Positions 47,128 through 55,428 of a stretch of DNA of 64,000 nt are shown here, in pieces. Below the pieces are notes generated by a model. The model made no database searches, was not told the DNA's origin, and saw nothing but the letters and a program-made list of their open reading frames with translations. The translations under genes and the position numbers were made by a program. The stretch's first letter is position 1, and every line of letters begins with the position of its first letter. The stretch comes from Mycobacterium parmense (GTDB lineage Bacteria > Actinomycetota > Actinomycetes > Mycobacteriales > Mycobacteriaceae): the NCBI RefSeq assembly GCF_010730575.1, contig NZ_AP022614.1, forward strand, positions 4,588,001 through 4,652,000, in the 5' to 3' direction.

Positions 47128-47616
47128 CTAGTGTCCGGAGGTCTTGAACCGCTCGATCGAGCGCTGGATCTCGGCCTCGGCGTCGGCGCGGCCGACCCAG
47201 TCCGCGGCCTTGACGAATTTGCCCGGCTCGAGGTCCTTGTAGTGCACGAAGAAGTGCTTGATGACGTCGAGCTCGAACTCCGGGACGTCGCCGATGTCCT
47301 GGACGTGCTCCCAGCGGTGGTCGCCGGCCGGCACGCACAGGACCTTGTCGTCGCCGCCCTTCTCGTCGGTCATCCGGAACATGCCCACGGGGCGGGCCTC
47401 GACGATGACGCCCGGGAACACCGACTGCGGCAGCAGCACCATCGCGTCCAGTGGGTCGCCGTCCTCGCCGAGGGTGTCCTCGATGAAGCCGTAATCGGTC
47501 GGGTAGCCCATCGCGGTGTACAGGTAGCGGTCCAGCCGCACCCGGCCCGTCTTGTGATCGATCTCGTATTTGTTCCGCTGACCCTTCAGGATCTCGATGG
47601 TCACATCGAATTCCAC
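47128..47616 (-). CDS. ppa: Inorganic pyrophosphatase
   Basis: Cytosolic enzyme that hydrolyses pyrophosphate, 162 residues, the same length as M. tuberculosis Ppa (Rv3628). The family I signature [11 protein letters not shown] is present, with metal ligands in [20 protein letters not shown] and the substrate site [15 protein letters not shown] and [18 protein letters not shown] 47616 follows AGGAAAGGAG. The gene is divergent from dacB, with 107 bp between the starts. Confidence 0.97.
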   Translation of the reverse strand: MEFDVTIEILKGQRNKYEIDHKTGRVRLDRYLYTAMGYPTDYGFIEDTLGEDGDPLDAMVLLPQSVFPGVIVEARPVGMFRMTDEKGGDDKVLCVPAGDHRWEHVQDIGDVPEFELDVIKHFFVHYKDLEPGKFVKAADWVGRADAEAEIQRSIERFKTSGH

Positions 47617-47723
47617 CGCGTCGGCTCCTTTCCTGGTTAGGAAGACCAAGTTTCCTCTGTTACACCCTAGTCGAGCATATGACCGCCGATTCGGCACAAT
47701 GGCCCCAGACAGTCAGGAGGGTG

Positions 47724-49106
47724 ATGGGTCGTACTCGCTGGCGGAAGTCCACCCAGGTGCTCGTCGGGCTGGCCGTGCTGGCGTTCGTCGCGGCCGTCGT
47801 GGCGGCGGCGACGTTCTTCACCACCGGTGGGCACGGCGGCGGCGCGCGGGCTCCCATACCGCCTCCGCACGCGCCGCCGGTGAAGCCGGGGATGGTCCCG
47901 GTCAGCGACAGCGCCGAGACGCCCAGCCCCGGCGGGGTGGCCGCCGCGCTGGCGGGCGTGGCCGCCGATCCCAACCTCGGCCGGCTCGGGGGCCGGATCA
48001 CCGACGCCCTCACCGGCAAGGAGGTGTGGCAGGTCGCCGACGACGTGCCGCTCGTGCCGGCCTCGACCAACAAGGTCCTCACCTCGGCCGCGGCGCTGCT
48101 GACGCTGGACCGGCAGGCCCGGATCAGCACCAGGGTGGTCGCCGGCAGCCAGAACGCGCAGGGGCCGGTGGTCCTGGTGGGCGCCGGGGACCCGACGCTC
48201 TCGGCCGCGCCGCCGGATGCGCCGACCTGGTACAAGAACGCGCCGCGCGTCAGCGACCTCGTCGAGCAGATCAAGCGCAGCGGCATGACGCCCACGGCCG
48301 TGCAGGTGGACACCTCGGCGTTCACCGGTCCGACGATGGCGCAGGGCTGGGACCCGGCCGATGTCGACAACGGCGACATCGCGCCGATCGAGGCGGCGAT
48401 GATCGACGCCGGGCGCATCCAGCCGAGCACGGTCAACTCGCGGCGCACCAGAACCCCGGCCCTGGACGCCGGGCGGGAGCTGGCCAAGGCGCTGGGCCTC
48501 GATCCCGGGGCGGTGACGATCGCGACGGCGCCGGCCGGCGCGCGGCAGCTGGCCGTCGTGCAGTCGGCGCCGCTGGTCCAGCGGCTGTCCCAGATGATGA
48601 ACGCCTCGGACAACGTGATGGCCGAGTGCATCGCCCGTGAGGTGGCCGCGGCCATCAACCGGCCCCGCAGCTTCTCGGGCGCCGCCGACGCGGTGACCAA
48701 CCGGCTGAGCACCGCGCACGTCGACACCACCGGCGCCGCGCTGATGGACTCCAGCGGCTTGTCCGTCGACGACCGGTTGACCGCGAAGACCCTCGACGGC
48801 GTCGTGCAGGCTGCCGCGGGGCCGGACCAGCCGTCCCTTCGTGCGCTGCTGGACCTGCTCCCGATCGCCGCCGGCAGCGGGACGCTGGCCGACCGCTTCG
48901 TCGACTCGGCCACCAACCAGGGCCCGGCCGGCTGGCTGCGCGCCAAAACCGGCTCGCTGACCGCCATCAACGCGCTGGCCGGTGTGCTCACCGACCGCAG
49001 CGGGCGGGTGCTCACGTTCGCGTTCCTGTCCAACGCCGCGGGCCCCAACGGCCGCAACGCGATGGACGCCCTGGCGGCGCGCCTGTGGTCCTGCGGGTGC
49101 GCATGA
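47724..49106 (+). CDS. dacB: D-alanyl-D-alanine carboxypeptidase, PBP4/DacB type
   Basis: Periplasmic class C penicillin-binding protein that trims or cleaves peptidoglycan stem peptides, 460 residues (461 in M. tuberculosis Rv3627c). A membrane anchor (VLVGLAVLAFVAAVVAAATFF) and a proline-rich linker precede the catalytic domain. The active site is S114-T-N-K117 (SxxK), S295-D-N297 (SxN) and K408-T-G (KTG). The start ATG 47724 is three bases after AGGAGG; GTG 47721 is also possible, and ATG 47679 would extend the N-terminus by 15 residues. The stop overlaps the zincin gene by ATGA. Confidence 0.94.
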   Translation: MGRTRWRKSTQVLVGLAVLAFVAAVVAAATFFTTGGHGGGARAPIPPPHAPPVKPGMVPVSDSAETPSPGGVAAALAGVAADPNLGRLGGRITDALTGKEVWQVADDVPLVPASTNKVLTSAAALLTLDRQARISTRVVAGSQNAQGPVVLVGAGDPTLSAAPPDAPTWYKNAPRVSDLVEQIKRSGMTPTAVQVDTSAFTGPTMAQGWDPADVDNGDIAPIEAAMIDAGRIQPSTVNSRRTRTPALDAGRELAKALGLDPGAVTIATAPAGARQLAVVQSAPLVQRLSQMMNASDNVMAECIAREVAAAINRPRSFSGAADAVTNRLSTAHVDTTGAALMDSSGLSVDDRLTAKTLDGVVQAAAGPDQPSLRALLDLLPIAAGSGTLADRFVDSATNQGPAGWLRAKTGSLTAINALAGVLTDRSGRVLTFAFLSNAAGPNGRNAMDALAARLWSCGCA

Positions 49107-50164
49107 GCCCGCCGTCCGACCTGACCCTGGGCACCGCCGTCGACTGGCGCTTCGCGGCCACCGTCGGCCAGCGGCTGGCCCGGCCGGGCCCGCCGTCCAG
49201 CGACTACACCCGCCGCCAGGCGATCGACGAGCTGGCGAGCGCGGCCGCCCGGGCCGAGCCGCCGGTGCGTGACATCACCGGCCTGGTCACCAGCGGCGCC
49301 GTGCCGGCGGCGCGCATCGTCGACCGCTCCGCGTGGATCGGTGCGGCGGCCGAATCGATGCGGGTGATGATGGACGGCTCCGAGAAGCCGCGCGGGTTCC
49401 TCACCGGCCGCGTCACCGGCGCCCAGACGGGCGCCGTGCTGGCGTTCGTGTCGTCGGGCATCCTCGGCCAGTACGACCCGTTCGCCACCAACAACGGCTC
49501 CCGAGAGGGCTGCCTGCTGCTGGTGTATCCGAACGTGATCGCCGTCGAGCGCCAGCTGCGGGTCGAGCCCACCGATTTCCGGTTGTGGGTCTGCCTGCAC
49601 GAGGTGACCCACCGCGTCCAGTTCACCGCCAACCCGTGGTTGTCCGAGTACATGTCGCAGGCGCTGGGGCTGCTGACGCGTGACCCCGGCGAAGACCTGG
49701 GGCAGCTGATCGCCCGGCTAGCCGAATTCGTCCGCAGCCGGCGCGACCCGGCGTCCGGATCCGACGGCAATTCACCGGGAATCCTCGGCCTGGTCCGGGC
49801 CGTGCAGTCCGAGCCCCAGCGCATCGCCCTGGACCAGCTGCTGGTGCTCGGCACGCTCCTCGAGGGCCATGCCGACCACGTGATGGACGCCGTGGGGCCC
49901 ATGGTGGTGCCGTCCGTGGCGACCATCCGCCGCCGGTTCGACGAGCGACGCAATCGCAGACAACCTCCCCTGCAGCGCCTGCTGCGCGCCCTGCTGGGGC
50001 TCGACGCCAAGCTCAGCCAGTACACCCGCGGCAAGGCGTTCGTCGACCACGTGGTGGGCCGGGTGGGCATGGAGAAGTTCAACGCCGTCTGGTCGGGGCC
50101 CGAGACGCTGCCGCTGCCCGCCGAGATCGAAGAACCGCAGCGATGGATCGACCGGGTGCTGTAG
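49103..50164 (+). CDS. Zincin-like metallopeptidase family protein (Rv3626c-like)
   Basis: A 353-residue protein of the actinobacterial zinicin_2/DUF2342 family (350 in M. tuberculosis). The HExxH zinc motif is H166-E-V-T-H170 in CLHEVTHRVQF, with a later glutamate in LEGHADHVMDAVGP that could be the third ligand. There is no signal peptide, so it is probably cytoplasmic. Families of this type have been linked by phylogenetic profile to coenzyme F420-containing organisms, but no activity is established. It is coupled to dacB (ATGA) and overlaps tilS by 22 bases. Confidence 0.85.
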   Translation: MSPPSDLTLGTAVDWRFAATVGQRLARPGPPSSDYTRRQAIDELASAAARAEPPVRDITGLVTSGAVPAARIVDRSAWIGAAAESMRVMMDGSEKPRGFLTGRVTGAQTGAVLAFVSSGILGQYDPFATNNGSREGCLLLVYPNVIAVERQLRVEPTDFRLWVCLHEVTHRVQFTANPWLSEYMSQALGLLTRDPGEDLGQLIARLAEFVRSRRDPASGSDGNSPGILGLVRAVQSEPQRIALDQLLVLGTLLEGHADHVMDAVGPMVVPSVATIRRRFDERRNRRQPPLQRLLRALLGLDAKLSQYTRGKAFVDHVVGRVGMEKFNAVWSGPETLPLPAEIEEPQRWIDRVL

Positions 50165-51105
50165 CGCAGCTGCGCGCGGCCGTCGAGACGTTCGCCCGAA
50201 CCCACCTCGCCGCCGGTGAGCGCTGGTGCGTGGCGCTGTCGGGCGGCGCGGACTCGCTGGCGCTGACCGCGGTGGCGGCCCGGCTGCGGCCCACGACGGC
50301 GCTGATCGTCGACCACGGGCTGCAACCCGGCTCGGCCGAGATTGCCGACACCGCCCGTGGTCAGGCGATAACTTTGGGATGCTTTGCGGCACAAGTACTT
50401 TCCGTCCAGGTAGGCGCCGGCGGCGGGCCGGAGGCGGCGGCCCGCGCCGCGCGTTACGCCGCGCTGGACGCCCACCGCGACGGCCCGGTGCTGCTGGCGC
50501 ACACGCTCGACGACCAGGCCGAAACGGTGCTGCTGGGGTTGGGCCGGGGCTCCGGGGGGCGCTCGATGGCCGGGATGCGTCCATACGATCCGCCGTGGTG
50601 CCGGCCGCTGCTGGGCGTGCGGCGCGCCGCGACCCATGCCGCGTGCCGCGAGCTCGGCCTGACCGCTTGGCAGGACCCGCACAACCGCGACCGGCGCTTC
50701 ACCCGGTCGCGGCTGCGGCTGGAGGTGCTGCCGCTGCTCGAGGACGTCCTGGGCGGCGGGGTGGCCGAGGCGCTGGCCCGCACCGCGACGGCGCTGCGTG
50801 AGGACACCGAGCTCATCGACACGCTCGCCGAACAGGCCCTGCAGGACGTGCGCGAGGGCGCGCAATTGCGGGTCGGCGCCCTGGCCGCGCTGCCGGACCC
50901 GGTGCGGCGGCGAGTGATCCGCGGCTGGCTGCTGGCCGGGGGTGCGACGGGGCTGACGGACAAGCAGATCCGCGGCGTGGACGCGCTGGTCACGGCCTGG
51001 CGCGGGCAGGGCGGGGTGGCGGTGGGGTCGGCCTTGCGCAGCGAGAGGTTGATCGCGGGACGGCGCGACGGCGCCCTGCTCCTGTGGCGTGAACCCGTCC
51101 GGTAG
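50143..51105 (+). CDS. tilS: tRNA(Ile)-lysidine synthase
   Basis: Cytosolic ATP-dependent enzyme that converts the CAU anticodon of tRNA-Ile2 to lysidine-AU, required to read AUA. The PP-loop SGGADS is at residues 33-38, with the conserved VDHGLQPGSAE and HTLDDQAETVLLGLGRGSG blocks and DPHNRDRRFTRSRLR near the middle. It has 320 residues (323 in M. tuberculosis Rv3625c, formerly mesJ). ATG 50143 lies inside the end of the zincin gene, so it is translationally coupled. hpt follows, as in many bacteria. Confidence 0.94.
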   Translation: MDRPGAVAQLRAAVETFARTHLAAGERWCVALSGGADSLALTAVAARLRPTTALIVDHGLQPGSAEIADTARGQAITLGCFAAQVLSVQVGAGGGPEAAARAARYAALDAHRDGPVLLAHTLDDQAETVLLGLGRGSGGRSMAGMRPYDPPWCRPLLGVRRAATHAACRELGLTAWQDPHNRDRRFTRSRLRLEVLPLLEDVLGGGVAEALARTATALREDTELIDTLAEQALQDVREGAQLRVGALAALPDPVRRRVIRGWLLAGGATGLTDKQIRGVDALVTAWRGQGGVAVGSALRSERLIAGRRDGALLLWREPVR

Positions 51106-51162
51106 CCCGCAACACCGGGCCTGCCGTTGGTTATCGGCCCGCAGCCGTGGCACGCTGTGGGC

Positions 51163-51768
51163 GTGGCCCAGATCTCCTCGGCGATCACCCCCGCCCAGCC
51201 CGTGGAGCTTTATCCGGGGGACATCGAGTCAGTGCTGCTCACAGCGGAGCAGATTCAGGCCCGCATCGCCGAACTCGGCGACCACATCGGCAACGACTAT
51301 CGCGACGCCGCCGGCGAGACGGGCCAGGACCTGCTGCTGATCACGGTGCTCAAGGGCGCTGTGATGTTCGTCACCGACCTGGCCCGCGCGATCCCAGTGC
51401 CGACCCAGTTCGAGTTCATGGCCGTCAGCTCCTACGGGTCCTCGACGTCGTCGTCCGGCGTGGTGCGGATTCTCAAAGACCTGGACCGCGACATCAACGG
51501 GCGCGACGTGCTGATCGTCGAGGACGTCGTCGACTCGGGCCTGACGCTGTCCTGGCTGCTGCGCAACCTGAGCAGCCGCCATCCGCGCTCGCTGCGCGTC
51601 TGCACGCTGCTGCGCAAGCCCGACGCCCGGGGCGCCAACGTCGACATCTCCTACGTGGGGTTCGACATCCCCAACGACTTCGTCGTCGGCTACGGCCTGG
51701 ATTACGACGAGCGCTACCGCGATCTGCCCTACATCGGCACCCTGCACCCCAGGGTCTACCAGCAGTAG
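51163..51768 (+). CDS. hpt: Hypoxanthine-guanine phosphoribosyltransferase
   Basis: Purine-salvage enzyme of 201 residues using PRPP to make IMP or GMP. The PRPP loop reads [13 protein letters not shown] with E120-D121 and D124; [18 protein letters not shown] and the C-terminal purine-binding [18 protein letters not shown] are typical. I chose GTG 51163 because it reproduces the M. tuberculosis Hpt (Rv3624c) start and length; TTG 51127 and GTG 51157 are upstream alternatives. It forms a transcription unit with tilS and converges on lpqG with a nine-base gap. Confidence 0.96.
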   Translation: MAQISSAITPAQPVELYPGDIESVLLTAEQIQARIAELGDHIGNDYRDAAGETGQDLLLITVLKGAVMFVTDLARAIPVPTQFEFMAVSSYGSSTSSSGVVRILKDLDRDINGRDVLIVEDVVDSGLTLSWLLRNLSSRHPRSLRVCTLLRKPDARGANVDISYVGFDIPNDFVVGYGLDYDERYRDLPYIGTLHPRVYQQ

Positions 51769-51777
51769 CTCGGCGAC

Positions 51778-52503
51778 TCAGTCCAACTCCCATACGGCGG
51801 TGACCGAGAAGCTCACGGTCTGCTGGCCGGGCTCGAGCGGGACGGCGCTCGGCATGGCCCTGGGCGCCGGCAGCACGGGCGCCGCATTGGCGGGCGCCTC
51901 GGAGATGGCGAGGATCTTGCCCAGCCGCAGCCCGGACAGCTGCGCGTACTGGTCGGCCCGGCCCTTGGCGTCGTCGAACGCCCGCGCCCGGGCGTCCTTC
52001 ACCAGCTGCGAGTCGTCGGCGATCGAGTAGCTGACCGAGCTGATGCGGGTGGCGTCGCCGCCGGTGCCGACGATCAGGGCCAGCAGCCGCGACGCCGCCT
52101 CGGGCGGGTGGATCTTCACCTCGATGGAGTTGGCGGCCCGGTAACCGGTGATGGCCGGCGTTTCGTTCGGCCCGGGATTGCCGTACTGCGGCTGCAGCGT
52201 GACCTCGGTGGTTCGGATGTCCTTGCGGTCGACGCCCGCGCCGAGGAGCGCGTTGATGACGGCCTGCTGGCGGTCGTTGGTCCGGTTCATCGCGGTCGTG
52301 ACGTCCGGCGCGGTGAACTCGACGGCCACGTCGGCGGTCAGCGTGTCCGGGACGCCCTGCACCTGCCCCGAACCCACCACGGTCACCTGTCGCGGACTCG
52401 CGGTGTCCTCCTCGGATCCACAGCCGGCCACCGTCGCGACGGCCAAACCCGCGGCGGCCCAGGCGATCGTCCTGCGGTAGGCCGGCACACTGAGTTTCGG
52501 CAT
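51778..52503 (-). CDS. lpqG: SIMPL-domain lipoprotein LpqG
   Basis: Exported lipoprotein of 241 residues (240 in M. tuberculosis LpqG). The signal peptide ends in VAGC with lipidated C28. A SIMPL/DUF541 domain follows: VTVVGSGQVQGVPDTLTADVAVEF, then ITGYRAANSIEVKI and ISSVSYSIADDSQLVKDARARAFDDAKGRADQYAQLSGL. Related proteins bind periplasmic partners or protect against stress; its own function is unknown. It starts at ATG 52503; the repeat array begins about 40 bp upstream, so its promoter is either between the two or inside the array. Confidence 0.9.
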   Translation of the reverse strand: MPKLSVPAYRRTIAWAAAGLAVATVAGCGSEEDTASPRQVTVVGSGQVQGVPDTLTADVAVEFTAPDVTTAMNRTNDRQQAVINALLGAGVDRKDIRTTEVTLQPQYGNPGPNETPAITGYRAANSIEVKIHPPEAASRLLALIVGTGGDATRISSVSYSIADDSQLVKDARARAFDDAKGRADQYAQLSGLRLGKILAISEAPANAAPVLPAPRAMPSAVPLEPGQQTVSFSVTAVWELD

Positions 52504-52540
52504 GGGTGGAACCCTCTCAGAAGGGCGGGTCGTCGGGCAA

Positions 52541-53090
52541 GGGGCGGCCGGGGAGCACACGCGACGCCCTGGGTGCACACGCGACGGCCGGGGAGCGCAC
52601 TCATCGCCCAGGGTGCACATTCAGCGCCCTGGCAGCACACTCACCGGCCGGGTTGCACACTCAACGCCCACGCAGCACATGCGCCGGCCGGGGCTTCGGT
52701 TGTGCGCTCACGGTTTTGAGTGTGCGTGTAGGGCGGTGTTCGTCGGCGTGTCGCCGCCCTGGGTGCACACTCAACGCCCACGCTGCACACTCAACGCCCT
52801 GGCAGCACACTCAACCCCCACGCAGCACACTCAACGCCCACGCTGCACACTCAACGCCCTGGCAGCACACTCAACGCCCACGCAGCACACGCGCCGGCCG
52901 GGGCTTCGGTTGTGCGCTCACGGTTTTGAGTGTGCGTGTAGGGCGGTGTTCGGCGGCGTGTCGCCGCCCTGGGTGCACACGCGACGCCCTGGGTGCACAC
53001 GCGACGCCCTGGGTGCACACTCGACGCCCACGCTGCACACTCAACGCCCACGCTGCACACCCGACGCCCACGCTGCACACTCAACGCGGT
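52541..53090. repeat. 20-bp tandem repeats in a 210-bp higher-order array
   Basis: A core GCACACTCAACGCC recurs every 20 bp. Core starts fall at 52555 to 52675 (7 units), 52765 to 52885 (7 units) and 52975 to 53075 (6 units). The blocks are separated by two 70-bp inserts, making a 210-bp super-period. The consensus unit is CGCTGCACACTCAACGCCCA, with variants GGGTGCACACGCGACGCCCT and GGCAGCACAC. Each insert carries the core in inverted form (TTGAGTGTGC at 52716-52725 and 52926-52935). The 100-bp segments 52671-52770 and 52881-52980 differ at only two positions. The array fills nearly all of the 721-bp gap between lpqG and the dehydrogenase gene. No protein or RNA gene is evident in it. Confidence 0.95.
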
Positions 53091-53224
53091 CCGACGGCAG
53101 TCGCTCGAATCTGCGCGGCGCCAACGGCCGTAATTGCCTGTGGGGCTAGCGCGTTGGTGCTGTGCGCCGGTCGGCGCGAATAGGGCTCACGGCCGACCAG
53201 CCCATGCGGCCGCTGCACCCGCGC

Positions 53225-54238
53225 CTAGGGCGTGACGAGAATCTTGCAGTGCCGCTCGGGGTCGGCGAGGTCGTCAAAGGCCTCGCCGACCCCGTCCAGT
53301 CCCACCTCCCCGGTGATCACCGGGGTGACGTCGATCTGCCCCTCGGCCAGGGCGCGCAGCGAGTCGGTGAACTCGTCGGGCGTGTAGGCCAGCACGAACT
53401 GGACGTTGATCTCCTTGGCAATCGCGAAGAACGGGTGCACGGTGTCGGGTTGCATGCACACCCCGGCGACCACCAGGCGGGTGCCCGGCCGGGCCCGCAG
53501 CAGCACGTCGTCGATGATCCCCGGGACGCCGACCGCCTCGAACACCACTGCGGGTTTGACGGTGTCGAACGGCGAGCCCTGCGCCGCGTCCAGCGTCTGA
53601 TGGGCGCCCATCGCGGTAGCCAACTCCCGACGTTTCGGCGAGAAATCCGATGCCACAATCGTTTCCACACCGCGGGCCCGCAACGCCGCGACGATCGCGA
53701 TGCCGATGGGGCCGCAGCCCAGCACCAGCGCCGTCTCGCCCGTCGCGATGTTCGACTTGTTGACGGCGTGCAACCCGACGGCTATCGGTTCGGTAAGGGC
53801 CGCGTGCCTGAGGTCGAGCCCGTTGGGAATCGGCAGCAGCAGCGGCGCCGACAGCAGCATCCGCTCGGCGTAGCCGCCGATGGTGTGGTTGCTGTACACG
53901 ATCGGCTCGACCCCCTTGGCGGACAACAGCACCGGCAGCGAGGTGACCAGGGTCCCCGGCGGGTGGGTCTCGGTGTCCGGCCCGGCCTCGAGCACCTCGG
54001 CGCTGAATTCGTGGCCCATGAAGACGTCGTGCTCCAGGTCGACGCGCATGGCGCCCGCGCCGCCGGCCACCCGGTCGCTCATTTCCAGCACCTGGGCGCC
54101 GTGTGCGGCGAAATGCAGGTCCGAACCGCAGATTCCACACGCCCGCACGGCGACCAGCACCTGCCCGGCCTCGGGTACCGGCTCGGGCACGTCGTCCCGA
54201 TACACCATGCGGCCGTCCCGCAGGACCGCGGCGCGCAT
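53225..54238 (-). CDS. Zinc-type medium-chain alcohol dehydrogenase
   Basis: NAD(P)-dependent dehydrogenase of 337 residues from ATG 54238. The catalytic-zinc cysteine and the histidine/glutamate pair are in RACGICGSDLHF and FMGHEFSAEV. The Rossmann motif is VLGCGPIGIAIV. The four-cysteine structural zinc lobe of classical alcohol dehydrogenases is absent (no cysteines between GHEF and LPVLLSA), as in several bacterial MDR enzymes. It is last in an operon with ephA and the luciferase-like monooxygenase; its start shares one base with the monooxygenase stop. The function may be oxidation of diols or alcohols made from the same substrate. H37Rv has no dehydrogenase at this spot. Confidence 0.88.
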   Translation of the reverse strand: MRAAVLRDGRMVYRDDVPEPVPEAGQVLVAVRACGICGSDLHFAAHGAQVLEMSDRVAGGAGAMRVDLEHDVFMGHEFSAEVLEAGPDTETHPPGTLVTSLPVLLSAKGVEPIVYSNHTIGGYAERMLLSAPLLLPIPNGLDLRHAALTEPIAVGLHAVNKSNIATGETALVLGCGPIGIAIVAALRARGVETIVASDFSPKRRELATAMGAHQTLDAAQGSPFDTVKPAVVFEAVGVPGIIDDVLLRARPGTRLVVAGVCMQPDTVHPFFAIAKEINVQFVLAYTPDEFTDSLRALAEGQIDVTPVITGEVGLDGVGEAFDDLADPERHCKILVTP

Positions 54239-55428
54239 CAGCGACCCCCCTCGGTTTCGGCCACATGCTCGGTGATGGCTTTGACGACGGCCTCCCCGGC
54301 GCGACCGATCAGCTGGTCCCGCCTGCCCTTCGCCCACTCGTGCGACGAGCGCGAGGCCTGCAGCTGGCCCTTGAAATGCGGAATCACCTTGCGCGCCATC
54401 AGGTCGTAGCAGCGGTAGGTCGCCTCGGGGGACGCCCAGTCGTGGCCCAGCATCAGCAGCGTGCCAAATCCGCCCGAACGCTCCAGCAGGTCCTCGATGT
54501 GGGCGATCGCCTCGTCAGGCGTGCCGATGCAGCAATTTCCTTTGGCCGCGTAGTCTTCGACGAAATCGTGCGGTGTCTGGGCGGCGCCGTCGACGGCGTT
54601 GGACAGCGGGACGAATCCGGCCGCACCGAAGTAATTGGCGAAATCCTGCAGCCCGTAGGTGCAGTCGTCGATCGCGCGCTCGCGGGTGTCCGCGACGTGC
54701 ATGATGCTCAGTACCCGCCAGTTCGCCCGGTCCGGCTCGTCGCGACCGGCTTTGGCGGCCTGTTCGCGCACTACGTCCCACGTGGTCTCCAGCGCGGCAT
54801 ACCCGCCGGGCACCGACATGGACAGCGACAGCAGCGACGTACCCAGGGCACCCGCGAGCCGCGGGCCGGACGGGGAAATCATTGCCGCGGTGGAGATCTC
54901 GGGATACGGCCAGGTGTAGGGGCGGATGTGCAACTGCGCGTCGCGCAGCGTGAACCAGTCGGAGTGGCGGTCGATGCGCTCGGACGGCGCGGCGCGCAGC
55001 AGAGCGAGGATGGCCTCCAGGGATTCCTGCATCATCCGCCGCTGCTCGACCGGGTCGATGCCCATCATGTAGGCGTCCGACGGCAGCGCGCCGGGGCCCG
55101 TGCCGAACATCACGCGGCCGCGGGTCAGGTGGTCGAGCAGCACCCAGCGATCGGCCACCATCAGCGGGTGGTGATACGGCAGCGAGACCACCCCGGTGCC
55201 CAGTCGAATGTGCTTGGTTCGCTCCGCGGCCGCCGCGATGAACACCTCGGGGCAGGCGATCAGCTCGTAACCGCCGGAGTGATGTTCACCGAACCAGGCT
55301 TCGTCGAACCCCAGGCGATCCAGTGCGACGACACGTTCCATGTCGTATTCCAGCGCCACAGTGGGGGATTGGCCGGTCGGGTGAAACGGGGTGATGAAGA
55401 CGCCGAAGCGCAGGGGTGCGACCGTCAC
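54238..55428 (-). CDS. Luciferase-like monooxygenase (Rv3618-like)
   Basis: A TIM-barrel flavin-dependent oxidoreductase of 396 residues, matching the predicted monooxygenase Rv3618 (395) next to ephA. Landmarks are RFGVFITPFHPTGQSP at the start, LDRLGFDEAWFGEHHSGGYE, the loop IRLGTGVVSLPYHHPLMVADRW and VMFGTGPGALPSDAYMMG. The barrel could use FMN with a partner reductase, or F420. GTG 55428 overlaps the ephA stop by four bases (GTGA), so the pair is translationally coupled and may form and open an epoxide in sequence. Confidence 0.86.
   Translation of the reverse strand: MTVAPLRFGVFITPFHPTGQSPTVALEYDMERVVALDRLGFDEAWFGEHHSGGYELIACPEVFIAAAAERTKHIRLGTGVVSLPYHHPLMVADRWVLLDHLTRGRVMFGTGPGALPSDAYMMGIDPVEQRRMMQESLEAILALLRAAPSERIDRHSDWFTLRDAQLHIRPYTWPYPEISTAAMISPSGPRLAGALGTSLLSLSMSVPGGYAALETTWDVVREQAAKAGRDEPDRANWRVLSIMHVADTRERAIDDCTYGLQDFANYFGAAGFVPLSNAVDGAAQTPHDFVEDYAAKGNCCIGTPDEAIAHIEDLLERSGGFGTLLMLGHDWASPEATYRCYDLMARKVIPHFKGQLQASRSSHEWAKGRRDQLIGRAGEAVVKAITEHVAETEGGR

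Noticed and set aside
52541..53090. CRISPR array
   Set aside because: Units are contiguous, spacers are not unique and no cas genes are present.
52502..53183. Two overlapping + strand open frames across the repeat array
   Set aside because: Both frames just reflect the stop-free 20-bp repeat read with a 60-bp period; residues are Cys/His/Arg-rich with no known fold.
52261..53224. Insertion sequence remnant around the repeat array
   Set aside because: No transposase frame, terminal inverted repeats or target duplication is visible.
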